This document shows, piece by piece, positions 15,210-23,975 of a stretch of 50,780 bases of DNA. Under the pieces are notes generated by a model. It was not told where the DNA came from and did no database searches. It was given only the letters and a program-made list of their open reading frames with translations. Origin of the DNA: UBA6022 sp032154105 (GTDB lineage Bacteria; Patescibacteriota; Saccharimonadia; Saccharimonadales; Saccharimonadaceae); contig JALDYI010000008.1 in assembly GCA_032154105.1 (NCBI GenBank), forward strand, positions 1 to 50,780. The letters are read 5' to 3'. Within the stretch, counting starts at the first letter, position 1; every line of letters starts with the position of its first letter. The position numbers were made by a program, and so were the translations under genes.

Positions 15210-16086
15210 AAAGGGGTTGGGCCGTGGCTTTGAGTCATTGATCCCGACGGATCTGCTCGATGAATCGTTTGATCCGACGGCTCGTCAGGATGAAAAAGTA
15301 TCCGAGCTGCGTAATATTAAGCTAAGTGAGATTCATGCCGATCCTGATCAGCCGCGTCGTCATTTTGACGAAGGGGCATTGCAGGAATTGGCGGTATCTG
15401 TCGCAGAGCATGGTATTTTACAGCCAATTGTCGTGACGCCACATGCCCATGGCTATATGATTGTTGCCGGTGAGCGACGTTTTCGGGCTGCTGGAATTAG
15501 CGGTCTTGATAAGGTTCCAGCTTTGGTGCGCACGCTGAGTAATCAGCATCGTCTCGAACTTTCATTGATCGAAAACCTTCAGCGCCGTGATCTTAATGCA
15601 CTTGAAACGGCAACCGCCTACTTGAAACTGCGTGATCAGTTTAATCTGACGCTCGATGAAATCGGCCAGCGAGTAGGTGGTAAATCAGTCAGTGCTATTA
15701 GTAATACACTGCGTCTTCTCCGGCTGCCGGCTGTCGTACGAACGGCGCTACTCGAAGGCAAGCTTACCGAAGGGCAAGCGCGTCCGCTTGTTGGTCTCGA
15801 CGAAGCTGTTATTGACGATTTGCTGCCAAGACTTATTAAGGAAGAGTGGAGCGCTCGTAAGATTGAGCAGTTTATTGTTGAGCTAAAAAAGACAGCCCAG
15901 GCTACGCAGGTCCAAAAGCGGCCAATCGTTACTCCTATTGCATACGAAGATGATACGAAGCGGCTTGCTAGGCGTCTGGCCGCACCGGTGAGCGTGAAGA
16001 CAAATGCTAAGGGCGCTGGTCAGATTGTGATTAAGTTTGCGAGCGATGATGAGTTCCAGCGCATTCAAAAGCTATTAGATAAGTAG
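15199..16086 (+). CDS. parB: chromosome partitioning protein ParB
   Basis: A 295-residue ParB, the CTP-dependent clamp that loads at parS sites. The N terminus (SLKKGLGRGFESLIP) is the ParA-stimulating peptide. The ParB/Srx box (HADPDQPRRHFDEGALQELAVSV, GERRFRAA) and the HTH region (LTLDEIGQRVGGKSVSAISNTLRLL) are in order. The GTG at 15199 is preferred over TTG at 15193 because AGGAGGT at 15184-15190 lies 8 nt upstream. No parS-like palindrome was found in the window. Confidence 0.95.
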   Translation: MSLKKGLGRGFESLIPTDLLDESFDPTARQDEKVSELRNIKLSEIHADPDQPRRHFDEGALQELAVSVAEHGILQPIVVTPHAHGYMIVAGERRFRAAGISGLDKVPALVRTLSNQHRLELSLIENLQRRDLNALETATAYLKLRDQFNLTLDEIGQRVGGKSVSAISNTLRLLRLPAVVRTALLEGKLTEGQARPLVGLDEAVIDDLLPRLIKEEWSARKIEQFIVELKKTAQATQVQKRPIVTPIAYEDDTKRLARRLAAPVSVKTNAKGAGQIVIKFASDDEFQRIQKLLDK

Positions 16087-16090
16087 GGCT

Positions 16091-16130
16091 ACTATTAAAA
16101 ATCGCCGATTGATCGGCGATTTTTAATAGT
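16091..16130. terminator. bidirectional terminator between parB and lepB
   Basis: A perfect 18-bp stem (ACTATTAAAAATCGCCGA and its complement) closes on TTGA. It has T-rich flanks on both strands and serves the convergent parB and lepB transcripts. Confidence 0.92.
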
Positions 16131-16136
16131 AGAGAG

Positions 16137-16748
16137 CTAAAAGCCCCGGATTTTATCGAACGGGAAGATGCGTAAGCCAACGGGGCCGACGACATCGTAG
16201 TAAGGGATTGTGCCCATGCAGCTACGTGAATCGCAGGAGAACTGGCCTTCCCGGTGGTCGCCCATGACAAAGATCGTTTCTTTTGCAACGATCGTGTCGA
16301 CATCGCCACTGGTCGGTGAGCCCGGCTGGCTGCCTGTGTCGCTCTTTTGTACTTCATCTGGGTGAAAACCATCAGGGTGCTCGGTGTTATATACCGTCAC
16401 GATACCATCTTTGACGGTGACGCGTTCGCCAGGAAAGGCGACAACTCGCTTCACGACAAATTCGTCGGTTGTACCTAGGCTAAAATTTGGATTCTTAAAT
16501 ACGATTACTTGGCCGCGCTTGGGTATGTACTGCTTATTTTGTAGTTGAGATAATGTGACAGGAATGCGATTGACGATCAGCCTGTCGCCCGTGTACATAG
16601 TCTTTTCCATGCTTTGGCCGAGAACGCTAAAGCTGCGGAATACAAAGGTGTTAATAAGAAGAGTGCCAATAATGACACAAATGATAAAGACGATGATACC
16701 TAGTGTGTCCTTGAGGAACGGGTGGCGTTGTAAAAAGGTTGCTTCCAT
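16137..16748 (-). CDS. lepB: signal peptidase I
   Basis: A 203-residue type I signal peptidase with one N-terminal membrane helix (about 14-36). The serine-lysine dyad is visible: S46 in GQSMEKTM and K100 in EFVVKRVVAFPGE. The downstream box MGDHREGQFSCDSRSCMG also matches, but with a short insertion carrying two cysteines. The usual proline after SM is replaced (SMEKT instead of SMxPT). It removes signal peptides from secreted proteins such as the orphan at 12239. It is convergent with parB. Confidence 0.93.
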   Translation of the reverse strand: MEATFLQRHPFLKDTLGIIVFIICVIIGTLLINTFVFRSFSVLGQSMEKTMYTGDRLIVNRIPVTLSQLQNKQYIPKRGQVIVFKNPNFSLGTTDEFVVKRVVAFPGERVTVKDGIVTVYNTEHPDGFHPDEVQKSDTGSQPGSPTSGDVDTIVAKETIFVMGDHREGQFSCDSRSCMGTIPYYDVVGPVGLRIFPFDKIRGF

Positions 16749-16828
16749 TACCTCTTACTATACACGGTTTTAGGGTCGGGAGAAAGCAGATTGGTTATGA
16801 TTAATTGCTTCGCGTAATGACGTATTCT

Positions 16829-16837
16829 TGCTATACT
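16829..16837 (+). promoter_or_regulatory. extended -10 promoter of the LCP gene
   Basis: TGC-TATACT lies 13 nt before the ATG at 16851, so the predicted leader is only about 6 nt and contains no ribosome-binding site. Confidence 0.6.
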
Positions 16838-16850
16838 GATATGAGTATTT

Positions 16851-18488
16851 ATGAAAAAACAACGATCTTCTATAGATGGATTTGTGCCGCGCCGATCAGG
16901 CGAGCAGCTTGGTGATCTCCATCGTCAAGCACCTAAAAAAGCAGTACAGAACACCGCCAAACGTAGGCTTCATACGGGTGACCGACTCGATCATAGCTTG
17001 CAAAAAGAAGCGTCTTCACGCCTTAGTCGATCAGAAATTAATGCATCGCTGCGCGACATCGATCAGCCACTTGATGACAAGAAACAGGGTCGGAAGCAGT
17101 TCCGCAAAGCTAGTAAGAAGCCGATGACGCGAAAGCGTCGCATTATAAAGTGGACTATTGTTGGCGTTTTGGTTCTCGTGCTTGCCGTCGGCGGGTATTT
17201 CGCGTATAAGACTTTCTCAACTGGTAGCAAAATCTTCAAGGGAAATATTCTCGATGCATTTACACAGAACGTTCCTCTTAAGCAAGATGGTAATGGCCGA
17301 AGCAACATCCTTATTTTTGGAACAGCCGAAGATGATGAGGGTGGCGAGCATGGTGGCGGTAACCTTACGGACTCGATCATGGTGCTTAGTATTGATCAGA
17401 CACGCAAAGACGCGTATATGGTGAGCCTGCCTCGAGATCTTTGGGTGCAGTATGAGGAAACCTGTACGGTTGGCAATCAAGGGAAGCTCAATGCGGCATA
17501 TTTTTGTGCATCTGATGACGGTGTAAACGAAGAGGCTGGCTCTCAGGCACTTCGCACGAAAGCAGGCGAGATTACCGGGTTCGATATTCAATATAGTGTT
17601 CATATGAATTTTACGGCCGTGGTTGAGGCGGTCGATGCTGTGGGCGGCGTTGATGTTAAGGTCGAGTCAAGCGATCCGAACGCGACACGCGTGTTTGATC
17701 CTATTATGGACTGGAGGTGTAATAATACCTGTCACTACGTTGACTACAAGGTAGGTGAAGTGGCACATATGGATGGTGATCATGCCCTGGCATTTGCGCG
17801 TGCCCGCGGCTCTTCGTATGGCAGCCAAGGTTTGCCAGGGGGCAACTTTGACCGCGAGAAGAACCAACAAAAGGTGATGGTTGCCCTTCGTGAAAAGGCG
17901 GCTAGCGCCGGAACTCTTACAAATATTGGCGCTGTGACGGGGTTAATGGACGCACTCGGCAACAATTTGCGAACAAACTTTGACGCCAAGGAGATTCGTA
18001 CGCTAATGACGCTTGGTAACGAGATTAAGACAGATCAGATAGCATCGATTAGTCTTGTCGAGGAAGGCTCTGCACTCGTGACAACAGGCAATGTAAGCGG
18101 ACAGAGCATCGTCCGGCCGATTGCTGGATTGATGGATTATACCGACATCCAGTCGTATATCCGTGAGCAGGTCTCAAGTGATCCGGTAACGAAAGAGAAA
18201 GCTGGTGTTGACGTACTGAACGGTTCAGATACTGCGGGGGTTGCTCAGCGGCAAGCCGATAAGCTTAACGAGCAGGGGTTCATTATTAACGATGTCGGCA
18301 ACGCACCTGACGGACAATACGAGAAGGTGACTATCTACCAAATCGGCACAGGTAGCCCAGCGACAGCCGCCAAACTTAAGGAAATCTACGGCGTTGAAGT
18401 GCAGGCAGCCGCTCCGCCGTTTCAGGTAGTGGGTGACGCGAAATTCATCGTCGTCTTTGGCATCGACCCGGATGCAGTAAGTCAGTAA
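16851..18488 (+). CDS. LytR-CpsA-Psr (LCP) family protein with LytR C-terminal domain
   Basis: A 545-residue envelope protein. A basic cytoplasmic tail of about 95 residues leads to one membrane helix (IIKWTIVGVLVLVLAVGGYFAY). The LCP catalytic domain follows, with NILIFGTAEDD, TDSIMVLSID, MVSLPRDLWV, KLNAAYF, VEAVDAVGGVDV and HALAFARAR. The last 100 residues form a LytR_C domain (GVDVLNGSDTAGVAQRQADKL). LCP enzymes transfer polymer chains from lipid carriers to peptidoglycan, so this points to a wall-linked polymer. A small membrane protein and HtrA follow in the same direction. Confidence 0.92.
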   Translation: MKKQRSSIDGFVPRRSGEQLGDLHRQAPKKAVQNTAKRRLHTGDRLDHSLQKEASSRLSRSEINASLRDIDQPLDDKKQGRKQFRKASKKPMTRKRRIIKWTIVGVLVLVLAVGGYFAYKTFSTGSKIFKGNILDAFTQNVPLKQDGNGRSNILIFGTAEDDEGGEHGGGNLTDSIMVLSIDQTRKDAYMVSLPRDLWVQYEETCTVGNQGKLNAAYFCASDDGVNEEAGSQALRTKAGEITGFDIQYSVHMNFTAVVEAVDAVGGVDVKVESSDPNATRVFDPIMDWRCNNTCHYVDYKVGEVAHMDGDHALAFARARGSSYGSQGLPGGNFDREKNQQKVMVALREKAASAGTLTNIGAVTGLMDALGNNLRTNFDAKEIRTLMTLGNEIKTDQIASISLVEEGSALVTTGNVSGQSIVRPIAGLMDYTDIQSYIREQVSSDPVTKEKAGVDVLNGSDTAGVAQRQADKLNEQGFIINDVGNAPDGQYEKVTIYQIGTGSPATAAKLKEIYGVEVQAAAPPFQVVGDAKFIVVFGIDPDAVSQ

Positions 18489-18492
18489 GACG

Positions 18493-18501
18493 TGCTATAA
18501 T
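18493..18501 (+). promoter_or_regulatory. extended -10 promoter of the 260-residue membrane protein gene
   Basis: TGC-TATAAT directly after the LCP stop codon. A short leader with AAGGA before the ATG at 18514 is predicted. Confidence 0.6.
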
Positions 18502-18513
18502 TGAGCAAGGATT

Positions 18514-19296
18514 ATGGATTTTTTAAAAGTTGCAAAACGACGATCATTCATTAGTGGTCTTGTCTACAACGCGCTCAATGTCGCACTTGCGATTGCAGTA
18601 CTAATTGTTGTACAGCAATCAGGCGTAGCCTGGCCAGCTTTTCTTTTAGTGTTACTGAGTAAGTGGCGCGTGCTTGCTGTGCGTCCGCGCTATTGGTTTG
18701 CGCATATTCAGGCGAATCTCGTTGATTTTATTGTGAGCATCGGACTAGTGATTCTGCTGAACGCCGCCAATACCAAAGAGGGCTTTTGGCTGCAGATTAT
18801 CATTACTGTTCTCTATATTCTATGGTTACTCTTCTTGAAGCCACGTTCAAAGCGCAGTCTTGTTGTTGCTCAGGCGGGAGTCGCTGCGTTTATTGGCGTG
18901 ACCGCGCTATATATCGTGTCGTTTGCGTGGCCAGCCTCTGTTGTTGTGCTACTCATGTGGCTTATTGGTTACTCGGTTGCCCGTCATGTCCTGACTGCAT
19001 ATGAGGAGACGCACGTCCTGTTTCTGAGTCTACTTTGGGGATTTGTTTTTGCCGAGTTCGGTTGGCTAGCGTATCACTGGGCGGTCGCCTATGCTATTCC
19101 AGGTCTTGCTGGAATTAAGATTCCGCAGATAGCTATTATTCTGCTCGCGATTAGCTTTATTGTTGAACGTGGATATGAATCGTATAGCCGGCATAAGGCT
19201 GTGCGATTAGGTGATATTATTCTACCGTTATTTCTGTCGGTGGGTATCGTAGCGCTGCTACTGCTACGATTCAACGACGTTGGACTTGGTAATTAG
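18514..19296 (+). CDS. multi-pass membrane protein of unknown function
   Basis: A 260-residue hydrophobic protein with about eight membrane helices and few conserved polar residues. Basic residues cluster at the N terminus (KVAKRR) and between helices (KPRSKR), giving a cytoplasmic N terminus by the positive-inside rule. No family motif is recognised. It sits between the LCP gene and HtrA, which suggests an envelope role. Confidence 0.7.
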   Translation: MDFLKVAKRRSFISGLVYNALNVALAIAVLIVVQQSGVAWPAFLLVLLSKWRVLAVRPRYWFAHIQANLVDFIVSIGLVILLNAANTKEGFWLQIIITVLYILWLLFLKPRSKRSLVVAQAGVAAFIGVTALYIVSFAWPASVVVLLMWLIGYSVARHVLTAYEETHVLFLSLLWGFVFAEFGWLAYHWAVAYAIPGLAGIKIPQIAIILLAISFIVERGYESYSRHKAVRLGDIILPLFLSVGIVALLLLRFNDVGLGN

Positions 19297-19332
19297 ACTC
19301 TCAGTAAACTATAAGAACGGAGCGATAGAATA

Positions 19333-20547
19333 ATGAATATGAATACCGTATCGACACCTCCTCAAGCAACTGATCAGCCCTCTGCGATCGATACCCCGGT
19401 ACGCGCAGAAAAAGCGCCGACAGCTCATTTTCATGCTCGTAGAAATCGAGTGATTCTTGTTGTAAGTGTCATCGTGCTTGGCTTGGCTGCTGGATTTGGC
19501 GGTAGCGCACTTCAGAATGGATTGCAAAAACCCCTTACACAGTTGATACAAGGAGGTAGTAGTGGTCAGGACGGTAATCTCATCGTTAGTGGCGAAGAGG
19601 AAGACATCGCCTCGGTGGCCGCCAAGGTGTCACCAAGTGTCGTGTCTATTGTGACGACCGTTCAATCATCCCGTGCGTTTGAAACGGGCGAGGGTGCTGG
19701 TACCGGCATTATTATTAGTGCCGACGGCTATATTATGACGAATAAGCATGTCATTAGCGAGGCAAGTAATGTTTCGATTGTTACGGCTGACGGTACAACG
19801 TACGATGATGTTAAAGTTGTCGGATCTGATCCGCTAAACGACGTCGCCTTTTTGAAGGTCGGTGGTGTTACTAATCTAAAGCCCGCCGAGATCGGTGATT
19901 CAAGCTCGATTCGAATTGGTCAAAAAGTAGTTGCGATTGGTAATGCCTTGGGGCAATATCAAAATACCGTAACGAGCGGTATTATTTCTGGTACCGGTAG
20001 GCCGGTTTCAGCCCAGGCTGGCGAAACCGTCGAGACGCTAACTGACTTGCTTCAAACAGACGCCTCTATTAATCCGGGCAATTCTGGCGGCCCACTGGTG
20101 AATGTTGCTGGACAAGTGATTGGTATTAATACCGCAATTGCATCAGATGCTGCAGGTATTGGCTTCGCGATTCCAATTAACGCCACAAAAGGTCTCATGA
20201 GCGGCGTTTTGCAGTCTGGGAAAATTAGCCGCGCTTACTTAGGTGTGAGTTATCAGTCTGTAACACCTGAGATTGCCAAGGAATTTGATCTGGCGGTGTC
20301 GAAAGGTGCATATGTGGTTTCTGCGAATCAGGCGGCCAATGCTGTTGTTAGGGGTGGGCCTGCCGACAAAGCAGGTGTGAAGAATAAGGATATTATCACC
20401 AAGATAAATGACAAAGAGGTCGGCGATAAAGGCGGTGTGGCTAGTCTTATAGGTGAATACAAGCCAGGGGATACGGTCGAGCTAACCATCCTTCGTGACG
20501 GCAAGACAATTGCGATTCGCGTGACGCTCGCAGCCTATAGTAGCTAG
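19333..20547 (+). CDS. HtrA/DegP-like trypsin-type serine protease with PDZ domain
   Basis: A 404-residue membrane-anchored protease. A 38-residue cytoplasmic tail is followed by a single helix (VILVVSVIVLGLAAGFGG). The catalytic triad is H139 (TNKHVIS), D170 (DPLNDVAF) and S251 (INPGNSGGPL). One C-terminal PDZ domain (about 295-400) has the AYLGVSYQSV carboxylate-binding region and the GPADKAGVKNKDIITKIN segment. This is the layout of Gram-positive HtrA and E. coli DegS. It degrades misfolded proteins outside the membrane. The 3' end shares its stop region with the convergent prmC. A second ATG six nt downstream is also possible. Confidence 0.93.
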   Translation: MNMNTVSTPPQATDQPSAIDTPVRAEKAPTAHFHARRNRVILVVSVIVLGLAAGFGGSALQNGLQKPLTQLIQGGSSGQDGNLIVSGEEEDIASVAAKVSPSVVSIVTTVQSSRAFETGEGAGTGIIISADGYIMTNKHVISEASNVSIVTADGTTYDDVKVVGSDPLNDVAFLKVGGVTNLKPAEIGDSSSIRIGQKVVAIGNALGQYQNTVTSGIISGTGRPVSAQAGETVETLTDLLQTDASINPGNSGGPLVNVAGQVIGINTAIASDAAGIGFAIPINATKGLMSGVLQSGKISRAYLGVSYQSVTPEIAKEFDLAVSKGAYVVSANQAANAVVRGGPADKAGVKNKDIITKINDKEVGDKGGVASLIGEYKPGDTVELTILRDGKTIAIRVTLAAYSS

Positions 20548-21380
20548 TTTTTCTTGAGGCAAATAATAAAACCGCGTCGTGTAGTTTCATGGAGTCTATG
20601 AGTCGCGGCGTAGTCGCTGATTGCGTCTAGTTGCGACGTGTCGGCCTCGATAAGTAGGTAGCCGTTGGCAGTAAGCTGTGTCCCTGCTTGTTGAATCATT
20701 TTTTTGATCAAGTGTAGGCCGTTGTCTTCGGCGAATAGTGCAAGTGCTGGTTCGTGCTGTAGTTCAGGCGACAGGGCTTCCCACTCGCGGTCGACATACG
20801 GCAGGTTCGCTAGTATGAAGTCTGGGCTGATAGGGTATTTGGATAGGAGGTCGCTATGAAGGATCGCGACATCGGCCTGAAGTTGCTGGCTGTTTTTTGC
20901 TGCAATAGCAAGCGCGTGCCTGCTTAAGTCGGCAAGTGTTACGTCGAGCTCCGGTACTTCGAGTTTGGCGGTGATGCCAAGGCAGCCGCTGCCAGTGCCG
21001 ATATCGATGAGCCGTAGTGGCGGCGAACCAAGGAGGCGTGGCGGCGTGCCTGCGACCAGCTCCTTCAGTAGATCAATCATCGCCTCTGATTCGGGCCGAG
21101 GTATAAGAGTTGCCGTTGTGACGTGGAAGACCCGACCGTAAAACTCCTTGTGACCAATAATGTAGGCAACAGGTACACGATCGATTCGAAGTGCTATGCG
21201 CGCTTCGGCAATCTCGAGTTCGCGTTCTGTGAGCTGTTGATCGATGTGCGCATGGAGGTAGGTGCGGCTTTTGCGTAGCGTGTGAGCCAGGATGAGCTCA
21301 GCATCAAGTCTCGCAGAAGGAATATCGGCATATTTTAGCCGGTGAGTGGTATCTTTAAGCCATTCGCTAATTGCTGGCAT
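20544..21380 (-). CDS. prmC: peptide chain release factor N5-glutamine methyltransferase
   Basis: A 278-residue class I SAM-dependent methyltransferase that methylates the GGQ glutamine of release factors. The N-terminal helical domain (EWLKDTTHRLKYADIPSARLDAELIL), the SAM motif LIDIGTGSGCLGI and the catalytic NLPY in ILANLPYVDREW are visible. The family form is NPPY, though NLPY occurs in relatives. The ATG at 21380 is preferred to one at 21404 because it gives the normal PrmC N terminus and a shorter overlap with prfA. Adjacency to its substrate gene prfA supports the call. Confidence 0.92.
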   Translation of the reverse strand: MPAISEWLKDTTHRLKYADIPSARLDAELILAHTLRKSRTYLHAHIDQQLTERELEIAEARIALRIDRVPVAYIIGHKEFYGRVFHVTTATLIPRPESEAMIDLLKELVAGTPPRLLGSPPLRLIDIGTGSGCLGITAKLEVPELDVTLADLSRHALAIAAKNSQQLQADVAILHSDLLSKYPISPDFILANLPYVDREWEALSPELQHEPALALFAEDNGLHLIKKMIQQAGTQLTANGYLLIEADTSQLDAISDYAATHRLHETTRRGFIICLKKN

Positions 21381-22437
21381 TTTGGGCTGCGAGTTCGCGT
21401 TCATAAGCCTGAAGGTGCTCGATTAAATCTTCAATACTACCATTGAGGGCCGCTGGAATGTTGCTACGGCTGTAGCCTATACGGTGGTCGGTGATACGGT
21501 CCTGTGGGAAATTATACGTGCGAATCTTTTCGCTACGATCACCACTACCAATGAGGCTACGTCGCTCGGCCGCAAGCTTAGACTGCTCTTCATCGATCTT
21601 TGCCTGTAGAAGTCGTGAGCGAAGGACACTCATAGCCTTTTCTTTATTCTTGATTTGCGACTTCTCGTCTTGGTTGGTCACGACGAGCCCTGTTGGTAGG
21701 TGAGTGATACGAACGGCACTATCGGTTGTGTTGACGCTCTGGCCACCATGTCCGCCCGCGCGGTAAACGTCGATCTTGAGATCATTTGCTGCAATTTCAA
21801 TGTCCGTTTCTTCGGCTTCGGGAAGGACGGCGACGGTGACAGTGGAGGTGTGAATGCGTCCTTGCGACTCGGTTGCTGGAACGCGCTGTACGCGGTGAAC
21901 GCCAGACTCAAATTTGAGCTGCGAGTAGGGGACATCGCCCTTGACGCTAAAGACAACTTCTTTGTAGCCGCCAGTATCATTGGCACTCTCCGAGATGAGC
22001 TCGGTCTTAAGACCGTGTGTTTCGCAGTAGCGAAGGTACATGCGGTAAAGTTCGGCGCCAAATAGGCTTGCTTCATCGCCACCAGCACCCGCACGGATTT
22101 CGATGATAACGTTCTTCTCGTCGTTTGGATCCTTTGGCGCCAGCATGATAAACAGCTCGTCTTCGAGCTCTGCGAGTTTTTCTTCTGTTTCGTTTGCTTC
22201 CATTTTTGCTAGCTCGGCGAGTTCATCGCCGCCGCTTGCAAGCTCCTTCGCCTCAACGAGGTGTGCTTCGAGTGTGCGACGCAGGGTGGCTTTTTCTAAA
22301 ATCGCTTCGAGTTCGGTGAAGCGCTTGTTCTTTGAGCTAAAGTCAGGGTCGGCGTAGGCATCTGGGCGAGCAAGAAACTCGCCGAGCTCGGCTTTTTCGC
22401 TACTTAGGTCATCGATATTGAGGCTAATCTTTGGCAT
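21367..22437 (-). CDS. prfA: peptide chain release factor 1
   Basis: A 356-residue class I release factor that reads UAA and UAG. The anticodon-like PAT motif lies in HRVQRVPATESQGRIH and the catalytic GGQ in YRAGGHGGQSVNTTDSAVR. The frame remains open for 44 codons upstream, but the ATG at 22437 gives the normal MPKIS start and follows the preceding stop codon by 1 nt. The gene overlaps prmC, its modifying enzyme. RF2 is encoded at 46350. Confidence 0.96.
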   Translation of the reverse strand: MPKISLNIDDLSSEKAELGEFLARPDAYADPDFSSKNKRFTELEAILEKATLRRTLEAHLVEAKELASGGDELAELAKMEANETEEKLAELEDELFIMLAPKDPNDEKNVIIEIRAGAGGDEASLFGAELYRMYLRYCETHGLKTELISESANDTGGYKEVVFSVKGDVPYSQLKFESGVHRVQRVPATESQGRIHTSTVTVAVLPEAEETDIEIAANDLKIDVYRAGGHGGQSVNTTDSAVRITHLPTGLVVTNQDEKSQIKNKEKAMSVLRSRLLQAKIDEEQSKLAAERRSLIGSGDRSEKIRTYNFPQDRITDHRIGYSRSNIPAALNGSIEDLIEHLQAYERELAAQNASN

Positions 22438-22438
22438 G

Positions 22439-22783
22439 TTATTGCTGCTTCTTCGTGGCGAGAAGCACGATTCCAATAATGATACTCGGCAGCCAGGCGA
22501 TAACACCGATAGTTCCAGCGACGAATAGTGCAATATTGGTGATAGTGGCGGCGATTGGCTGCTGACCAAAGAGCTCTGCGTCGCTATTTGTGGTGCTAGA
22601 GAAGATGAGGTTTACTAGTGCGTACGCGAGAACGGAGAGAATAATGAGCGCGCTCGGCCCCACGAGCAACCAGATGGCGGCAATCTTGCGGTTGTTGCGT
22701 CGAGACGGCTGGGTGGCGTTAGCTGGCTGGTGGGCTGGAGCCTGCGTGTCGGTCGGTGATACGTGCTGTTGATCTGGATTCAT
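22439..22783 (-). CDS. small two-helix membrane protein, unknown function
   Basis: A 114-residue protein. A polar Gln/Pro/Ala-rich N-terminal tail (about 30 residues, ending in RRNNRK) leads into two hydrophobic segments (IAAIWLLVGPSALIILSVLAYALVN and IALFVAGTIGVIAWLPSIIIGIVLLA). Such Q/P-rich plus two-helix proteins are common in Saccharibacteria-like genomes but have no assigned function. A GGAGG ribosome-binding site precedes the ATG. It is the first gene of the operon with prfA and prmC. Confidence 0.75.
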   Translation of the reverse strand: MNPDQQHVSPTDTQAPAHQPANATQPSRRNNRKIAAIWLLVGPSALIILSVLAYALVNLIFSSTTNSDAELFGQQPIAATITNIALFVAGTIGVIAWLPSIIIGIVLLATKKQQ

Positions 22784-22811
22784 GGGTGTGCCTCCATTAT
22801 TTTATAATTCT

Positions 22812-22820
22812 ATTGTAGCA
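22812..22820 (-). promoter_or_regulatory. extended -10 promoter of the membrane protein-prfA-prmC operon
   Basis: On the minus strand TGC-TACAAT lies about 28 nt before the ATG at 22783, followed by GGAGG. It matches the TGN extended -10 form seen elsewhere in the window. Confidence 0.55.
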
Positions 22821-22893
22821 GTCGCTGAAACAGATCGCACTCGGAAACGAATAAGTGAACTGATTCTTTTCTCTCATTACTACTGTTATAACA

Positions 22894-22927
22894 AAAAAGA
22901 GACTGCAAAAGGGTGCAGTCTCTTTTT
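22894..22927. terminator. intrinsic terminator after the L31 gene
   Basis: AAAAAGAGACTGCA and its complement pair perfectly over 14 bp around AAAGGG, with A/T-rich ends. It closes the minus-strand L31 transcript. Confidence 0.88.
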
Positions 22928-22936
22928 GAAGTGACG

Positions 22937-23263
22937 CTATTTGGTTGAAACGTCTTTTTTGGCTTTTTGAGCGGCAGCTTTTTTAGCTTTGCTCGCAAGT
23001 GCTTCTTTGCGTGCTTCAGCAGCGGCAAATTTAGCCTTGAAGCGATCGACACGACCTTCGGTGTCGATGATCTTCTCTTCACCTGTAAAGAACGGGTGAG
23101 AAGCTGATGAGATATGGACCTTTACGAGTGGGTACTCGTTGCCATCTTCCCATTTAATAGTGTCGTTCGTTTGCGCGGTTGACTGTGTCAAAAAGGCAAA
23201 CCCGGCCACATCGTCGCTAAATACGACTGGGCGGTAATCTGTTGGGTGTATACTGCTTTTCAT
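22937..23263 (-). CDS. rpmE2: 50S ribosomal protein L31, type B
   Basis: A 108-residue L31. The core MKSSIHPTDYRPVVFSDDVAGFAFLTQST...HPFFTGEEKIIDTEGRVDRFKAKF is the zinc-free (type B, cysteine-less) form. About 30 extra Ala/Lys residues form a basic C-terminal tail. The ATG at 23263 gives the conserved MKxxIHP start; upstream in-frame ATGs lie within or before a TATAAT box (23274-23279, minus strand) that ends 10 nt before this start. The leader would therefore be only 3-4 nt. Confidence 0.92.
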   Translation of the reverse strand: MKSSIHPTDYRPVVFSDDVAGFAFLTQSTAQTNDTIKWEDGNEYPLVKVHISSASHPFFTGEEKIIDTEGRVDRFKAKFAAAEARKEALASKAKKAAAQKAKKDVSTK

Positions 23264-23361
23264 AATCTGTACCATTATAGCTGCTATGGGGTGAAAAGTC
23301 AAAGGTACTGTCCTGGTTCTATGCTTGCAACGATAGCCATAAGCAGTACAATGGGAGGTAG

Positions 23362-23877
23362 ATGAATAAGCGACATTCTTATATGAAAGCAGACGGTTTT
23401 ACGATTGTTGAGCTAGTCGTTGTGATTGCGGTAATAGGACTGCTAGCGACCATTGGGACATTGTCGTATCGCACCATGCAAGACAAAGCGAACTTTGCGG
23501 TTGTCGATACGGACATGAAGGGTATAAAAGTGGCAATCGAGAAGTATTACAACAAGAACGGTAATTATCCCGACACGGCCGGTGTTTGGAAGTATGCAAA
23601 GAGGGATCTGCCAACGAACGCATTCTTACCTGAACTTGTCGGTGACTACTATTCAGGTGCGCTGCCTGATGTTAAGGCGGGCAGTCAAACTTCATTGACG
23701 GATAATACATATGCCTACCGTTCAAATAAAGTAGACTACAAGCTTATTCGGCTTGCCCCGGGAACAACGACACTTCCGGCAGAGGCGAGTGGTATTAGCT
23801 CTTCGATGATTGATCCAAATCCAGCCCGTTCGGCTCGTTCATGGGGCTATTGGACTCCAAATGGAGCGAGCTGGTAG
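23362..23877 (+). CDS. type IV pilin-like / pseudopilin protein
   Basis: A 171-residue pilin-like protein. The class III signal is clear: the leader ends G12, then FTIVELVVVIAVIGLLATI with the conserved Glu five residues after the cleavage site (E17). The globular part resembles GspG-type pseudopilins (DMKGIKVAIEKYYNKNGNYPDT). It would be processed by a prepilin peptidase and assembled into a type IV pilus or a related DNA-uptake or secretion fibre. No other pilus genes are in the window. A GGGAGGT ribosome-binding site lies just before the ATG, and TTGCAA-16-TACAAT (23325-23352) is a possible promoter. Confidence 0.9.
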   Translation: MNKRHSYMKADGFTIVELVVVIAVIGLLATIGTLSYRTMQDKANFAVVDTDMKGIKVAIEKYYNKNGNYPDTAGVWKYAKRDLPTNAFLPELVGDYYSGALPDVKAGSQTSLTDNTYAYRSNKVDYKLIRLAPGTTTLPAEASGISSSMIDPNPARSARSWGYWTPNGASW

Positions 23878-23904
23878 CTCGGTCCTACTTGGTTAATGTA
23901 CAGA

Positions 23905-23934
23905 TTGACGGATAGCGGCGGTCTCTGTTATAAT
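23905..23934 (+). promoter_or_regulatory. promoter of rpsB-tsf
   Basis: TTGACG (23905-23910), an 18-nt spacer and TATAAT (23929-23934) with a TGT extension. The predicted start near 23941 gives a leader of about 86 nt, the longest ribosomal-protein leader in the window. Confidence 0.7.
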
Positions 23935-23975
23935 AGTGAACGTAACAATTTTTAACGACACAACTCGTATCATTT

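Noticed and set aside
22438..22569. 44-codon N-terminal extension of prfA
   Set aside because: It runs through the end of the upstream membrane-protein gene in another frame, and the normal RF1 start MPKIS lies at 22437.
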